Origin: Micromonospora sp. WMMD1102
Lineage (GTDB): Bacteria > Actinomycetota > Actinomycetes > Mycobacteriales > Micromonosporaceae
DNA: 64,000 nt
Reading direction: 5' to 3'
NCBI RefSeq assembly: GCF_029626265.1
Contig: NZ_JARUBN010000001.1
Span: 124,001-188,000 of the forward strand
The first letter of the stretch is position 1; every line of letters starts with the position of its first letter. The notes under the pieces were generated by a model. The model was given only the letters and a program-made list of their open reading frames with translations. It made no database searches and was not told where the DNA came from. A program made the translations under genes and the position numbers. This document shows positions 17,985 to 26,428 of the stretch, one piece after another.

Positions 17985-19940
17985 ATGTCTCGCCGGTACG
18001 GTCACGCGTTCGTCCGCAACCTCGCCCTGACCGGGCTGGGGCTGCTGGGACTGCTGATGTCCGTACTGCTGGTGGTGGCGGCGACCCTGGTGGTGCCGTA
18101 CCTGCCGGCGGCCCGGGGCGCCAAGCGGCTGGCCGAGCTGGGTCGCCGGCTCGCCGAACGCTGGGGCGGGATCCCGGTGCCGGTCCAGCACCGCCCGGGA
18201 CCGCCGGTGCCGCGACGCCGGGGCGACGGCTGGTACGTGCACGAGAACGAGCTGTACCGCTCGCCCCGACTTCCCGGGTACCTGATGGAGATCGCCTGGC
18301 GGGGCGAGGACCCGGCGTTTCTCCGCGAGTGGGTCTGGCTGCACCTCACGCCCTTCGCGGGCGGTCTCGGCACGCTCGTCCCGCCGGGGCTGGCCGGTGC
18401 CGGGATCTGGCTCGGCGCGCTCGGGCTGACCGGCGGTGCGGTCCCGGCGGTCGGCACGCCGCCGTCGGCACTGGCGCTGCCGCTCGGGCTGGCGCTGCTG
18501 CTGCTCGGCTTCGCGGTGGCGCCGCTGACGCTGCGGCTGCACGCCCGGTGGACCCGGATGCTGCTCCAGCCGCCGGAGCGCTCCTGGTGGCACCGGTCGG
18601 GGCTGGCCGGCTGGACCAGGCGGCGCTCCGGTGCCACCTGGCACGGCGCTGGACTGGTCGGGCTCGGCTTCGCGGCGTTCGGCGGCTTCCTGCTCAACCT
18701 GTTGGCCCTGCTGCTCGCCTGGGGCGGGCTGTCGCCACAGGTGTCGCGACTGACCCGGCCGCTGGTGAGCCGCTACCGCCGGTACCTGCGACGCTGGGCC
18801 GGGCTGGCGGTCGCGGAGCCGTACCTGCCGTTGCCGGAGCCGCCCCGGCCGGAGGAGGACGGCCGCTACCGGGTCGGCCGTACTCTCTACGCGGACCGGA
18901 CCACCGCGATCCGGGTCCAGGAGTACCGCTGGCTCTTCACCGATCCGGCGTTCTGGCGGGACCAGCTCTGGTCGGCCACGAACCCGCTGGTCGGGCTCCT
19001 CGGGCTGCTCCCCGCCGCGCTGGTCTCGGTGGGCCTGTTCGGGCTGGTCTGCCAGCCACTGTGGTGGGCGCCGTGGGCGGTGCCGCTCGGGCTGTTCACC
19101 GGCGAGTGGGTCACCCCGTGGTACGTCTGGTACGCCGTCACCTACGCGGCGCCCGACCTGGCCGGCGTGCCCGGCTGGACGAGCGTGCCGCTCGGCCTCG
19201 CCTTGGCCGGCCTCGGGGTGCTGGTCGCCCCGGCCCTGCTCCGGCTGCGCGTACGCTTCGACCGGCTGCTGCTGACCCCGACCCGCTCGGCCGAGCTGGC
19301 GCTACGGGTACGGCGGCTCACCGAGACCCGGGCCGACGCCGTCGACAGCCAGGCGGCCGAGCTGCGCCGGATCGAACGGGACCTGCACGACGGGGCGCAG
19401 GCCCGGCTGATCGCCGTCGGGCTCAGCCTGGCCGGGGTGGAACGGCTGATCGAGGAGGACCCGGCCGCCGCGCAGGCGCTGGTGGCGCAGGCCAGGGCGG
19501 CTTCGGCGACCGCGCTGACCGAGCTGCGGGACCTGGTCCGGGGCATCCATCCGCCGGTACTCGCCGAGCGGGGGCTGCCGGACGCGATCCGGGCGGTGGC
19601 GCTGGACAGCCCGGTCCCGGTGCGGGTGACCGGGGAGTTGGCCGGTCGGCTGGACCCGCCGGTGGAGTCGGCGGCGTACTTCAGCGTGCTGGAGGCGCTG
19701 GCCAACGCCAGCCGGCACGGCGGGGCGAGCCGGGTGGAGGTCGACATCACGCACACCGGCACGGTGCTGCGGATCACCGTGGCCGACGACGGCCGGGGCG
19801 GCGCCGACCCGGCCCGGGGCAGCGGGCTGGCCGGGGTGCGGCGTCGGCTGGGCGCCTTCGACGGGACGCTAACCGTGCACAGCCCGGCCGGCGGCCCGAC
19901 GCTGCTGACCGTGCGGATCCCCTGCCCGCTGTCCGGGTAG
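17985..19940 (+). CDS. Sensor histidine kinase, HisKA_3 (NarL/DesK) type, 651 aa
   Basis: Membrane sensor kinase. The first 420 residues hold two blocks with several hydrophobic helices and internally similar loops (WYVHENELYRSPRLPGYLMEI and GRYRVGRTLYADRTTAIRVQ, each followed by FLREW- or FWRDQ-like segments), suggesting a duplicated sensor. The phosphoacceptor is His468 in ERDLHDGAQARL, followed by an HATPase domain with LANASRHG and the ADDGRGG loop. ATG 17985 lacks an obvious ribosome site. No response regulator follows; the next gene is reversed. Divergence from the ABC exporter suggests it controls or senses that exporter's substrate. Confidence 0.9.
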   Translation: MSRRYGHAFVRNLALTGLGLLGLLMSVLLVVAATLVVPYLPAARGAKRLAELGRRLAERWGGIPVPVQHRPGPPVPRRRGDGWYVHENELYRSPRLPGYLMEIAWRGEDPAFLREWVWLHLTPFAGGLGTLVPPGLAGAGIWLGALGLTGGAVPAVGTPPSALALPLGLALLLLGFAVAPLTLRLHARWTRMLLQPPERSWWHRSGLAGWTRRRSGATWHGAGLVGLGFAAFGGFLLNLLALLLAWGGLSPQVSRLTRPLVSRYRRYLRRWAGLAVAEPYLPLPEPPRPEEDGRYRVGRTLYADRTTAIRVQEYRWLFTDPAFWRDQLWSATNPLVGLLGLLPAALVSVGLFGLVCQPLWWAPWAVPLGLFTGEWVTPWYVWYAVTYAAPDLAGVPGWTSVPLGLALAGLGVLVAPALLRLRVRFDRLLLTPTRSAELALRVRRLTETRADAVDSQAAELRRIERDLHDGAQARLIAVGLSLAGVERLIEEDPAAAQALVAQARAASATALTELRDLVRGIHPPVLAERGLPDAIRAVALDSPVPVRVTGELAGRLDPPVESAAYFSVLEALANASRHGGASRVEVDITHTGTVLRITVADDGRGGADPARGSGLAGVRRRLGAFDGTLTVHSPAGGPTLLTVRIPCPLSG

Positions 19941-19985
19941 CGCCTCCGCTGTCGGAGTAACGCACCCGCTGCCGGGGGTGGCAAC
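19926..19985. repeat. 20-bp tandem repeat duplicating the kinase stop codon, 3 copies
   Basis: Three 20-bp units start at 19926, 19946 and 19966. Unit 1 (ccgctgtccgggtagcgcct) contains the last four kinase codons and its TAG; unit 2 carries a TAA at the same position; unit 3 has lost the stop. The duplication therefore started from the 3' end of the gene. Confidence 0.8.
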
Positions 19986-20022
19986 CGCCGCCCAGGTGCC
20001 GGCCTGGCCGGCCCCCGGGGGG

Positions 20023-20478
20023 TCAGGTCGAGGCGGTGCCGGTGGGCCGGGAGCGCAGTTCGGCGACGTAGTCGTCGGGGGCGCCGGCCTTCTCGGCCGC
20101 GTTGGCGATCTCCGACAGGTACCAGGCGGTGGGCAGGCCGCCCTCGTAGCCGGCGAAGACGTACACCCAGGCGGTGACCTCGCCGTCCAGGGTGACCACC
20201 CGGACGTGCAGCTTCCGATACGTGCCGGAGGCCACCCCCTCGACCTCGTCGAGTTGCGCGGCGTCGAAGGAGTGCACGTCGTAGAGTGCGACGAAGACCC
20301 GATCGCCGGGCGACTCGACGATTGTGGTGACGGCACCCTCCCAGCCGATCACCCCCTCACCGGCGAAGGTGAGCCGCCAGCCTTCCAGCCAGCCGGTGCC
20401 CACCATCGGTGAGTGCGGGCAGTAGGCACGCATCCGGGCGGGATCGAGGTTTGAGCCGTACGCGGCGTAATGACGCAC
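20023..20478 (-). CDS. Gamma-glutamylcyclotransferase-family protein, 151 aa
   Basis: GGCT/AIG2-like fold. The signature YAAYGSNL (residues 4-11) forms the oxyanion pocket, and a Glu in the LDEVEGV segment is the expected acid. Family members release 5-oxoproline from gamma-glutamyl peptides or amines; the exact substrate here is unknown. It starts with GTG at 20478 and is divergent from the LpdA-type gene. Cytosolic, single domain, normal length. Confidence 0.88.
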   Translation of the reverse strand: MRHYAAYGSNLDPARMRAYCPHSPMVGTGWLEGWRLTFAGEGVIGWEGAVTTIVESPGDRVFVALYDVHSFDAAQLDEVEGVASGTYRKLHVRVVTLDGEVTAWVYVFAGYEGGLPTAWYLSEIANAAEKAGAPDDYVAELRSRPTGTAST

Positions 20479-20584
20479 GGCGATGACGATAGCCCGGTGG
20501 AGGGGTGGGGGAGAATACGACCGTGCGTGTCGAACTGGTTCTGGACAAGATTGTCACTGTGGGCAGCGACGGAGGGCGAGCACT

Positions 20585-21988
20585 GTGAGCCGGATTGTGA
20601 TCATCGGCGGCGGACCGGCCGGCTACGAGGCGGCCCTGGTGGCGGCCCAGTTGGACGCGGACGTGACGGTGGTCGAGGCGGACGGCGCGGGCGGGGCGTG
20701 CGTGCTGCACGACTGCGTACCGTCGAAGACCTTCATCGCCAGCTCCGACGTGGTGACCGGATCCCGGGACACTGAGGAGTTCGGGGTGCACTCGAACGGG
20801 CTGGACAGCGTCACCGTCGACGCCCCGACCGTGTACGGCCGGGTCAAGCGGCTGGCCCTGGCCCAGTCCGCGGACATCCAGGCCAAACTGATCAAGGCTG
20901 GCGTGACCTTCGTCTCCGGCCGGGCCCGGCTCGGCGAGGACACGCTCGGTCACACCCACCGGGTACTCGTCACCCCGTCGGACGGTGACTCGACGTACTC
21001 GATGGACGCCTCGACCGTGCTGATCGCCACCGGCGCCACCCCTCGGGTGCTGCCCAGCGCGGTCCCGGACGGGGAGCGGATCCTGGACTGGCGCCAGGTG
21101 TACGACCTTTCCGAGCTGCCGGAACGGCTGATCGTGATCGGCTCCGGCGTGACCGGTGCGGAGTTCGCCAGCGCGTACCTGGCGATGGGGGTCGGGGTGA
21201 CCCTGGTCTCCAGCCGCGACCGGGTGATGCCGCACGAGGACCCGGACGCCGCCGCCGCGATCGAGCAGGTCTTCCGGGCCCGGGGGATGGAGATCCTCAA
21301 CAACAGCCGGGCGAACGCGGTCCGCCGCACCGGCGACGGGGTGGAGGTGGAACTCGCCGACGGCCGGCTGGTGCACGGCTCGCACGCGCTGATGGCGGTC
21401 GGCTCGGTGCCGAACACGGCCGACCTCGGGCTGACCGAGTACGGCGTGGCGGTCGGCCCCGGCGGCTTCGTCAGCACCGACCGGGTCTCCCGGACGAACG
21501 TGCCCGGCATCTACGCCGCCGGTGACTGCACCGGGGTGCTGCCGCTGGCCAGTGTCGCCGCGATGCAGGGCCGGATCGCGATGTGGCACGCGCTCGGCGA
21601 CTCGGTCTCGCCGCTGCGGCTGCGTACCGTCGCCGCGAACGTCTTCACCGACCCGGAACTCGCCACCGTCGGGGTGTCGCAGAACGAGGTGGACTCCGGC
21701 AGGGTGCCGGCCCGCCAGGTGATGCTGCCGCTGGCCGGCAACGCCCGGGCGAAGATGGCGGACCTGCGCGACGGCTTCGTGAAGCTGTTCTGCCGGCCGG
21801 CCAGCGGGCAGGTGGTCGGCGGGGTGGTGGTGGCGCCGCGGGCCAGCGAGCTGATCCTGCCGATCACGATGGCGGTGGAGAACAACCTCACCGTCGACCA
21901 GTTGGCGATGACCTTCACCATCTATCCGTCGCTGTCCGGCTCGATCACCGAGGCGGCCCGGCAGTTGATGCTGCACGAGCTGGAGTAG
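20585..21988 (+). CDS. lpdA: NAD(P)H-quinone dehydrogenase, LpdA/flavoprotein disulfide reductase type, 467 aa
   Basis: FAD flavoprotein closest to mycobacterial LpdA (Rv3303c), which reduces quinones rather than lipoamide. Signatures are the FAD-binding IIGGGPAGYEAA, the NAD(P)H-binding IGSGVTGAEFASAYLAMG, GIYAAGDCTG and the C-terminal YPSLSGSITEAARQL, which replaces the His-Glu pair of true lipoamide dehydrogenases. Unlike the Mtb protein as I recall it, both redox cysteines seem present (Cys39 and Cys44 in ACVLHDCVPSK). Start GTG 20585 is chosen because the family begins with MSRIVIIGG. A hairpin terminator follows at 22138. Confidence 0.9.
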   Translation: MSRIVIIGGGPAGYEAALVAAQLDADVTVVEADGAGGACVLHDCVPSKTFIASSDVVTGSRDTEEFGVHSNGLDSVTVDAPTVYGRVKRLALAQSADIQAKLIKAGVTFVSGRARLGEDTLGHTHRVLVTPSDGDSTYSMDASTVLIATGATPRVLPSAVPDGERILDWRQVYDLSELPERLIVIGSGVTGAEFASAYLAMGVGVTLVSSRDRVMPHEDPDAAAAIEQVFRARGMEILNNSRANAVRRTGDGVEVELADGRLVHGSHALMAVGSVPNTADLGLTEYGVAVGPGGFVSTDRVSRTNVPGIYAAGDCTGVLPLASVAAMQGRIAMWHALGDSVSPLRLRTVAANVFTDPELATVGVSQNEVDSGRVPARQVMLPLAGNARAKMADLRDGFVKLFCRPASGQVVGGVVVAPRASELILPITMAVENNLTVDQLAMTFTIYPSLSGSITEAARQLMLHELE

Positions 21989-22137
21989 CCGGTCCGAAGT
22001 CGGGCCGGGGCCGATCCGGGCGGCGGGTACGGAGGGCTTCGCGGGGCGGTGCGGGCGCGGCGGTCGGCGTACCGTTGTCGGCGCGCGAGCCGTCTCCCGT
22101 CGGGTCCCCCGTTCCCGGTGGTCGAGGCGGCTCGCCA

Positions 22138-22168
22138 CCGGGCCGCCGGCGGGTCCCGCGCCGGCGGC
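22138..22168 (+). terminator. Hairpin after lpdA
   Basis: Inverted repeat gggccgccggcg (22138-22149 with 22157-22168), 12 bp with a 7-nt loop, followed by two T. A second, smaller inverted repeat (cccggtgg, 22112-22119 and 22133-22140) lies just before it and overlaps the first stem, so alternative folds are possible. Placed 150 bp after lpdA and before the padR promoter. Confidence 0.55.
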
Positions 22169-22213
22169 CCTTCCACGAGGTACGACGCGTGCACAGTTCA
22201 TGCGTGGGGCCAC

Positions 22214-22236
22214 CATACTCTCGTTATCGGTATATG
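22214..22236 (+). promoter_or_regulatory. padR promoter and probable PadR operator
   Basis: A short AT-rich island in GC-rich surroundings: atac and gtat half-sites flank tctcgttatcg, an arrangement typical of PadR operators. A candidate -10 box tatatg (22231-22236) lies 8 bases before the ATG at 22245, so the transcript would be leaderless. Autoregulation by the downstream PadR protein is likely. Confidence 0.5.
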
Positions 22237-22244
22237 CTGCTGTC

Positions 22245-22589
22245 ATGACAGAGACGTTCCGGGAGCCGACGTTCCTCGTCCTCACCGCCCTGGCCGAGCA
22301 GCCGCAGCACGGCTACGGGGTGCTGGAGGACGTACGCCGGATCTCCGACGGCCAGGTGCGGCTGCGGGCCGGCACCCTCTACGCGGTGCTGGACCGGCTC
22401 CGCGTCGAAGGGCTGGTCGAGGTGGACCGCGAGGAGGTCGTGCAGTCCCGGCTGCGGCGCTACTACCGGATCACCGGTCTGGGCGCGCAACGCCTCGCCG
22501 AGGAGGTCTTCCGGCTCCGGCGCAACGCCGAAGCCGCCGCGACCCGGCTGCGCAACAGTGGTTTCGTCCCCGAGGGAGGCCCGGCATGA
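22245..22589 (+). CDS. PadR family transcriptional regulator, 114 aa
   Basis: Small winged-helix PadR regulator. The pattern LTALAEQPQHGYGVLEDV...LRAGTLYAVLDRLRVEGLV..RRYYRITGLGAQRL covers the helix-turn-helix and wing, followed by a dimerisation helix. It lacks a long C-terminal domain, as in the PadR-s2 group. Its TGA overlaps the ATG of the next gene (atga), so the two are translationally coupled; such PadR/membrane-protein pairs usually regulate their own operon. Confidence 0.92.
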   Translation: MTETFREPTFLVLTALAEQPQHGYGVLEDVRRISDGQVRLRAGTLYAVLDRLRVEGLVEVDREEVVQSRLRRYYRITGLGAQRLAEEVFRLRRNAEAAATRLRNSGFVPEGGPA

Positions 22590-23509
22590 CCGGCGACGAG
22601 TCGCAGCACCACCCCGCCCTGGAGCGCCGCTACCGGCGACTGCTGGCCTGCTATCCGTGGGAGCACCGCCGGGCGTACGAGGAGGAGATGCTCGGGGTGC
22701 TGCTCGCCGACTCCCGCCCCGGCCAGCGCTGGCCGGCACCGGCGGACGCGGCGAACCTCGCGCTCACCGCGATCAGGACCCGGCTCGGGCACGCCAGCCG
22801 GGCCGTCGTCGACCGGAGCTGGTCGGGGGCGGCGGCCACCGCCGGCCTGCTGGCCGCCGTCCTGCTCAGTTACCTGCACGCGCTTCCGCTGGTCAGGCAG
22901 GCAGCCTGGGCGCTCGGCCGGGCGGCGCCGGACGACATCGTCTGGTATCCGGACCCGGCCCTGTGGACCCGGGCCGGACTCTGGACCCTGACCGTGCTCG
23001 CCGTGCTCGCCGGTCCGCGCCGGCTTGCGCCGCTGCTCGCCTGGCCGGCCGTGCTTGTGGAACTGGTCGCGCTGCCGTCCCGCTACGCCCAGGAACCGGT
23101 GACGGTGTTGCAGATGCTGACCCAGACGCTGCTCGAGGTCTGCTGCGCCGTCGCGCTGACCGTGCCAGCGCCGCGCCGGGCGGCCGTGACGGTACTCGGC
23201 CGGACCCGGCTGCTGGTGGTAGGTGGCGGCACCGTGTTGTTGCTGGCCGTCAGCGGGACAGAGAGTTATCTGAGCAACCCCTGGGATGTCGACCCGACCG
23301 TGCAGGCGATGGTCTCCTTCCTGGTGCCGGCCGGGATGCTGGTGATCGCCTTCGCGGTCTGGGGCGTTCCGGCGCCGGTCCGCCGCCGGATGCTGGCGCT
23401 GCTCGCGCCACTCGCCGCGGTGCTGCTTACCGTTCGGTTCGGGCTGGCCGGCTGGGAGTACTCCAACCAGCACATGGGACATCCGGTCTACCTGGTGCCC
23501 GCCCAGTGA
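22586..23509 (+). CDS. Polytopic membrane protein coupled to PadR, 307 aa (apparently shortened by a TGA)
   Basis: Begins with a conserved cytosolic segment (HHPALERRYRRLLACYPWEHRRAYEEEMLGVLL) of the type found in membrane proteins encoded next to PadR regulators, then about seven hydrophobic helices. Function unknown. After the TGA at 23507-23509 the same frame continues for 38 sense codons to a TGA at 23624-23626, encoding a further membrane helix (VLLILVPSTTLVLGFVAV) and a basic tail (RRREQTLRLVALGRS). A TGG to TGA change at this point would explain it, so the protein may have lost its last helix. See the findings. Confidence 0.75.
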   Translation: MTGDESQHHPALERRYRRLLACYPWEHRRAYEEEMLGVLLADSRPGQRWPAPADAANLALTAIRTRLGHASRAVVDRSWSGAAATAGLLAAVLLSYLHALPLVRQAAWALGRAAPDDIVWYPDPALWTRAGLWTLTVLAVLAGPRRLAPLLAWPAVLVELVALPSRYAQEPVTVLQMLTQTLLEVCCAVALTVPAPRRAAVTVLGRTRLLVVGGGTVLLLAVSGTESYLSNPWDVDPTVQAMVSFLVPAGMLVIAFAVWGVPAPVRRRMLALLAPLAAVLLTVRFGLAGWEYSNQHMGHPVYLVPAQ

Positions 23510-23681
23510 GTGTTGCTGATCCTGGTGCCGTCGACGACGCTCGTCCTCGGTTTCGTCGCGGTGCGCAGACGTGAGCAGACGCTCCGGCTGGTCGCCCTCG
23601 GCCGGAGTGCCGATCGACAACGGTGATCGTGTGTTGTGGTCGTGTTACGCGGGCGCAACGAGGTCGGCGTAACGTCAGGCC

Positions 23682-25337
23682 ATGGCGGACTTGTTCGAGG
23701 ACTACCGCCTCGGCCCGGGCTGGGACGAGATGTTCGGCGCGCCAGGGATGCCCCGGGACGCGTACGAGGCACTGCACGCCACCCTGCAACCGCTGTCCAG
23801 CGTCGAACTACGGGTCCGGGCCGACGTACTCGCCCGGGCCTTCCTCGACCAGGGGATCACCTTCGCGCTCAAGGGCGTCGAACGGCCGTTCCCGCTGGAC
23901 ATCGTGCCCCGGATCATCGCCGCCGACGAGTGGCGGACGGTCGAGGCCGGCGTCGCCCAGCGGGTGCGGACCCTGGAGGCGTTCCTCGCCGACATCTACG
24001 GCGCCGGGCAGGTGCTCGCCGACGGGGTGGTGCCGCGCCGGGTGGTGGTGACCAGCGCGCACTTCCACCGCGAGGCGGCCGGGATCGTCCCGCACAACGG
24101 GGTACGCGTGCACGTCGCCGGGGTCGACCTGGTCCGCGACGAGCGCGGCGACTTCCGGGTGCTGGAGGACAACGTGCGGGTCCCGTCCGGGGTCAGCTAC
24201 GTGATGGAGAACCGCCGGGCGATGGCACACGTGCTCCCCGAGGTCTTCGCCGCGACCCGGATCCAGCCGGTCGAGTCGTACCCGGGGCAGTTGCTGCGGG
24301 CCCTGCGCGCGGCGGCGCCGGTCGGGATCGCCGACCCGACGGTGGTGGTGTTGACCCCCGGCGTGCACAACTCCGCCTATTTCGAGCACGCCCTGCTGGC
24401 CCGCGAGATGGGCGTCGAGCTGGTCGAGGGTCGGGACCTCGTCTGCGTGGGTAACGAGGTCGCCATGCGCACCACCGCGGGCGAGCAGCGGGTCGACGTC
24501 ATCTACCGGCGCATCGACGACGAGTTCCTGGATCCGGTGCACTTCCGGGCCGACTCGGTGCTCGGGGTGGCCGGGCTGCTCAACGCGGCCCGGGCCGGCC
24601 GGGTCACCGTCGCCAACGCGATCGGCAACGGGGTGGCGGACGACAAGCTGCTCTACTCGTACGTCCCGGACCTGATCCGCTACTACCTGGGCGAGGAGCC
24701 GATCCTGTCCAATGTGGAGACGTACCGGCTGGAGGACCCGGAGGTGCGCGACCACGTCCTGGACCGGCTCGACGAACTCGTGCTCAAGCCGGTCGACGGC
24801 TCCGGCGGAGCCGGCATCGTGATCGGCTCGCAGGCGAGCGACGAGGAGCTGGCCGAGCTGCGGCACCGGATCGCCGTCGACCCGCGCGGCTGGATCGCCC
24901 AACGCGAGGTGGCGCTCTCCATGGTGCCGACCCTGGTCGACAACCGGCTGCGGGCCCGGCATGTCGACCTGCGGCCGTTCGCGGTGAACGACGGCCAGCG
25001 GGTCACCGTGCTGCCCGGCGGGCTGACCCGGGTGGCGCTGCCGGAGGGGGCGCTGGTGGTCAACTCCAGCCAGGGCGGCGGTTCCAAGGACACCTGGATA
25101 CTCGCCGAACCGGTCGCCACGCTCAGCCCGGTGGAGCTGGTGGGCATCGAGCCGGTCGATCCGGAGGGCGTGCTGGGCCCGCCCGTGCCGGCGCCGCGCA
25201 GCCCCGACCCGGGTCCGGACGCCGGCCTGGTCAGCGTGCAGCAGCAGCAACAGCAACAGTCCGCCCGGGACGAGGCCGCACACCGGGTCCGGACGTGCGG
25301 CGCCGCTGCCGCCGCGCCGGGGTGGTCGTCGTGCTGA
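23682..25337 (+). CDS. Circularly permuted ATP-grasp protein, 551 aa
   Basis: Member of the circularly permuted ATP-grasp type 1 family (DUF404/DUF407; Rv2411c-like). It is always near alpha-E and transglutaminase-like genes, as here, and the trio probably makes or modifies a peptide-type product, but no reaction is established. Seen are DNVRVPSGVSYVMENR near residue 163, TPGVHNSAYFEH, YRRIDDEFLDP and LKPVDGSGGAGIVIG near 367. The C-terminal 60 residues are a Pro-rich linker with a run of seven Gln (520-526) not expected in the family. The stop overlaps the alpha-E start by 7 bases. Confidence 0.9.
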   Translation: MADLFEDYRLGPGWDEMFGAPGMPRDAYEALHATLQPLSSVELRVRADVLARAFLDQGITFALKGVERPFPLDIVPRIIAADEWRTVEAGVAQRVRTLEAFLADIYGAGQVLADGVVPRRVVVTSAHFHREAAGIVPHNGVRVHVAGVDLVRDERGDFRVLEDNVRVPSGVSYVMENRRAMAHVLPEVFAATRIQPVESYPGQLLRALRAAAPVGIADPTVVVLTPGVHNSAYFEHALLAREMGVELVEGRDLVCVGNEVAMRTTAGEQRVDVIYRRIDDEFLDPVHFRADSVLGVAGLLNAARAGRVTVANAIGNGVADDKLLYSYVPDLIRYYLGEEPILSNVETYRLEDPEVRDHVLDRLDELVLKPVDGSGGAGIVIGSQASDEELAELRHRIAVDPRGWIAQREVALSMVPTLVDNRLRARHVDLRPFAVNDGQRVTVLPGGLTRVALPEGALVVNSSQGGGSKDTWILAEPVATLSPVELVGIEPVDPEGVLGPPVPAPRSPDPGPDAGLVSVQQQQQQQSARDEAAHRVRTCGAAAAAPGWSSC

Positions 25338-26284
25338 GCCGGATCGCCGAGTCGCTCTACTGGATCGGCAGGTACGTCGAACGGGCCGAGGACACCGCCC
25401 GGATCCTCGACGTGCACCTGCACCGGATGCTCGCCGACCCGTGGGTGGACGAGGCGACCGCCTGCCGGTCCCTGCTCACCGTGATGGGTGCCGGCTCGCT
25501 CGACCAGCCGGTCACCGCCGCCCGGGTGGTCGGGGTGCTCGGCCTGGACCCGGAGAGCCCGAGTTCGGTGGTCGGTGCCCTGGCCGCCGCCCGGGAGAAC
25601 GCCCGGGGCGCCCGGGAGACCATCTCGGCCGACATGTGGGAGTGCCTCAACTCGACCTGGCACGGCCTGCCGGCGGTCCGGCGCCGGGCCGAACAGCAGG
25701 GCGTACACGCGTTCTTCAGGTGGGTCCGGGAACGCTGCGCCGTGATGGCCGGGCTGACCGACGCCACCATGAGCCGGGACGAGGGCTGGCTCTTCCTGGT
25801 ACTCGGCCGCAGCGTCGAACGGGTCGACATGACCGCCCGGCTGCTCTCCACGCACGTACGCGCCGGCGGCAGCATCCCGTCCTGGCTGACCCTGCTGCGC
25901 TCCTGCGGCGCCTGGGAGACGTTCCTGCGCACCTACCGGGGCTCGCTCGACGACCGGTACGCCGCCGAGTTCCTGCTGCTCGACCGGCTCTTTCCCCGCT
26001 CGGTCTTCGCCGCGCTCTCCAGGGCCGAGGGGTGCCTGCGGGAGTTGGAACCGGCCGGCGGGCCGGGGCAGCCCGGCCGGACCGGGGTCTCCACCGAGGC
26101 GCAGCGGATCATCGGCCGGGCCCGGACCGGCCTGGAGTTCCGGGCCGCCGACGAGCTGATCGACGACCTGGCGGCGGTGCTGGCCGGGCTGGAACGCACC
26201 TGTTCGCAGGTGAACGACGCGGTCTCCCGCCGCTACTTCCGGCAGACCTCGGCGGTGGCCTGGCTGCCGGAGACGGTGTCGTGA
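25331..26284 (+). CDS. Alpha-E domain protein, 317 aa
   Basis: All-helical alpha-E family protein (Rv2410c-like), partner of the preceding ATP-grasp gene. Conserved blocks are LSRIAESLYWIGRYVERAEDTARILDV at the N-terminus, the internal second copy GWLFLVLGRSVERVDMTARLL, and CSQVNDAVSRRYFRQT at the C-terminus. I start at GTG 25331, overlapping the ATP-grasp stop (gtgctga). No catalytic residues are known for the family. Cytosolic. Confidence 0.9.
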   Translation: MLSRIAESLYWIGRYVERAEDTARILDVHLHRMLADPWVDEATACRSLLTVMGAGSLDQPVTAARVVGVLGLDPESPSSVVGALAAARENARGARETISADMWECLNSTWHGLPAVRRRAEQQGVHAFFRWVRERCAVMAGLTDATMSRDEGWLFLVLGRSVERVDMTARLLSTHVRAGGSIPSWLTLLRSCGAWETFLRTYRGSLDDRYAAEFLLLDRLFPRSVFAALSRAEGCLRELEPAGGPGQPGRTGVSTEAQRIIGRARTGLEFRAADELIDDLAAVLAGLERTCSQVNDAVSRRYFRQTSAVAWLPETVS

Positions 26285-26318
26285 CGGTGCCCGGCCGCGG
26301 TGCCACGGCGGCGGGGCG

Positions 26319-26411
26319 GTGCGGGAAGTCGTGGCCGTGCGGAGGGTCGTGGCGGTGCGGGGAGTAGCGGCCGTGTGGGAAGTCGTGGCGGTGTGGGAAG
26401 TGTTGTGGCGG
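26319..26411. repeat. 18-bp tandem repeat, 5 copies
   Basis: Five diverged copies of gtgcgggaagtcgtggcc (units start 26319, 26337, 26355, 26373, 26391) fill the gap between the alpha-E and transglutaminase genes. Although 18 is a multiple of three, the Gly/Arg/Ser-rich frame it would encode has no family likeness, and the ribosome site of the next gene lies after it. Confidence 0.75.
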
Positions 26412-26428
26412 GGCGGGAAGGGAACGAG

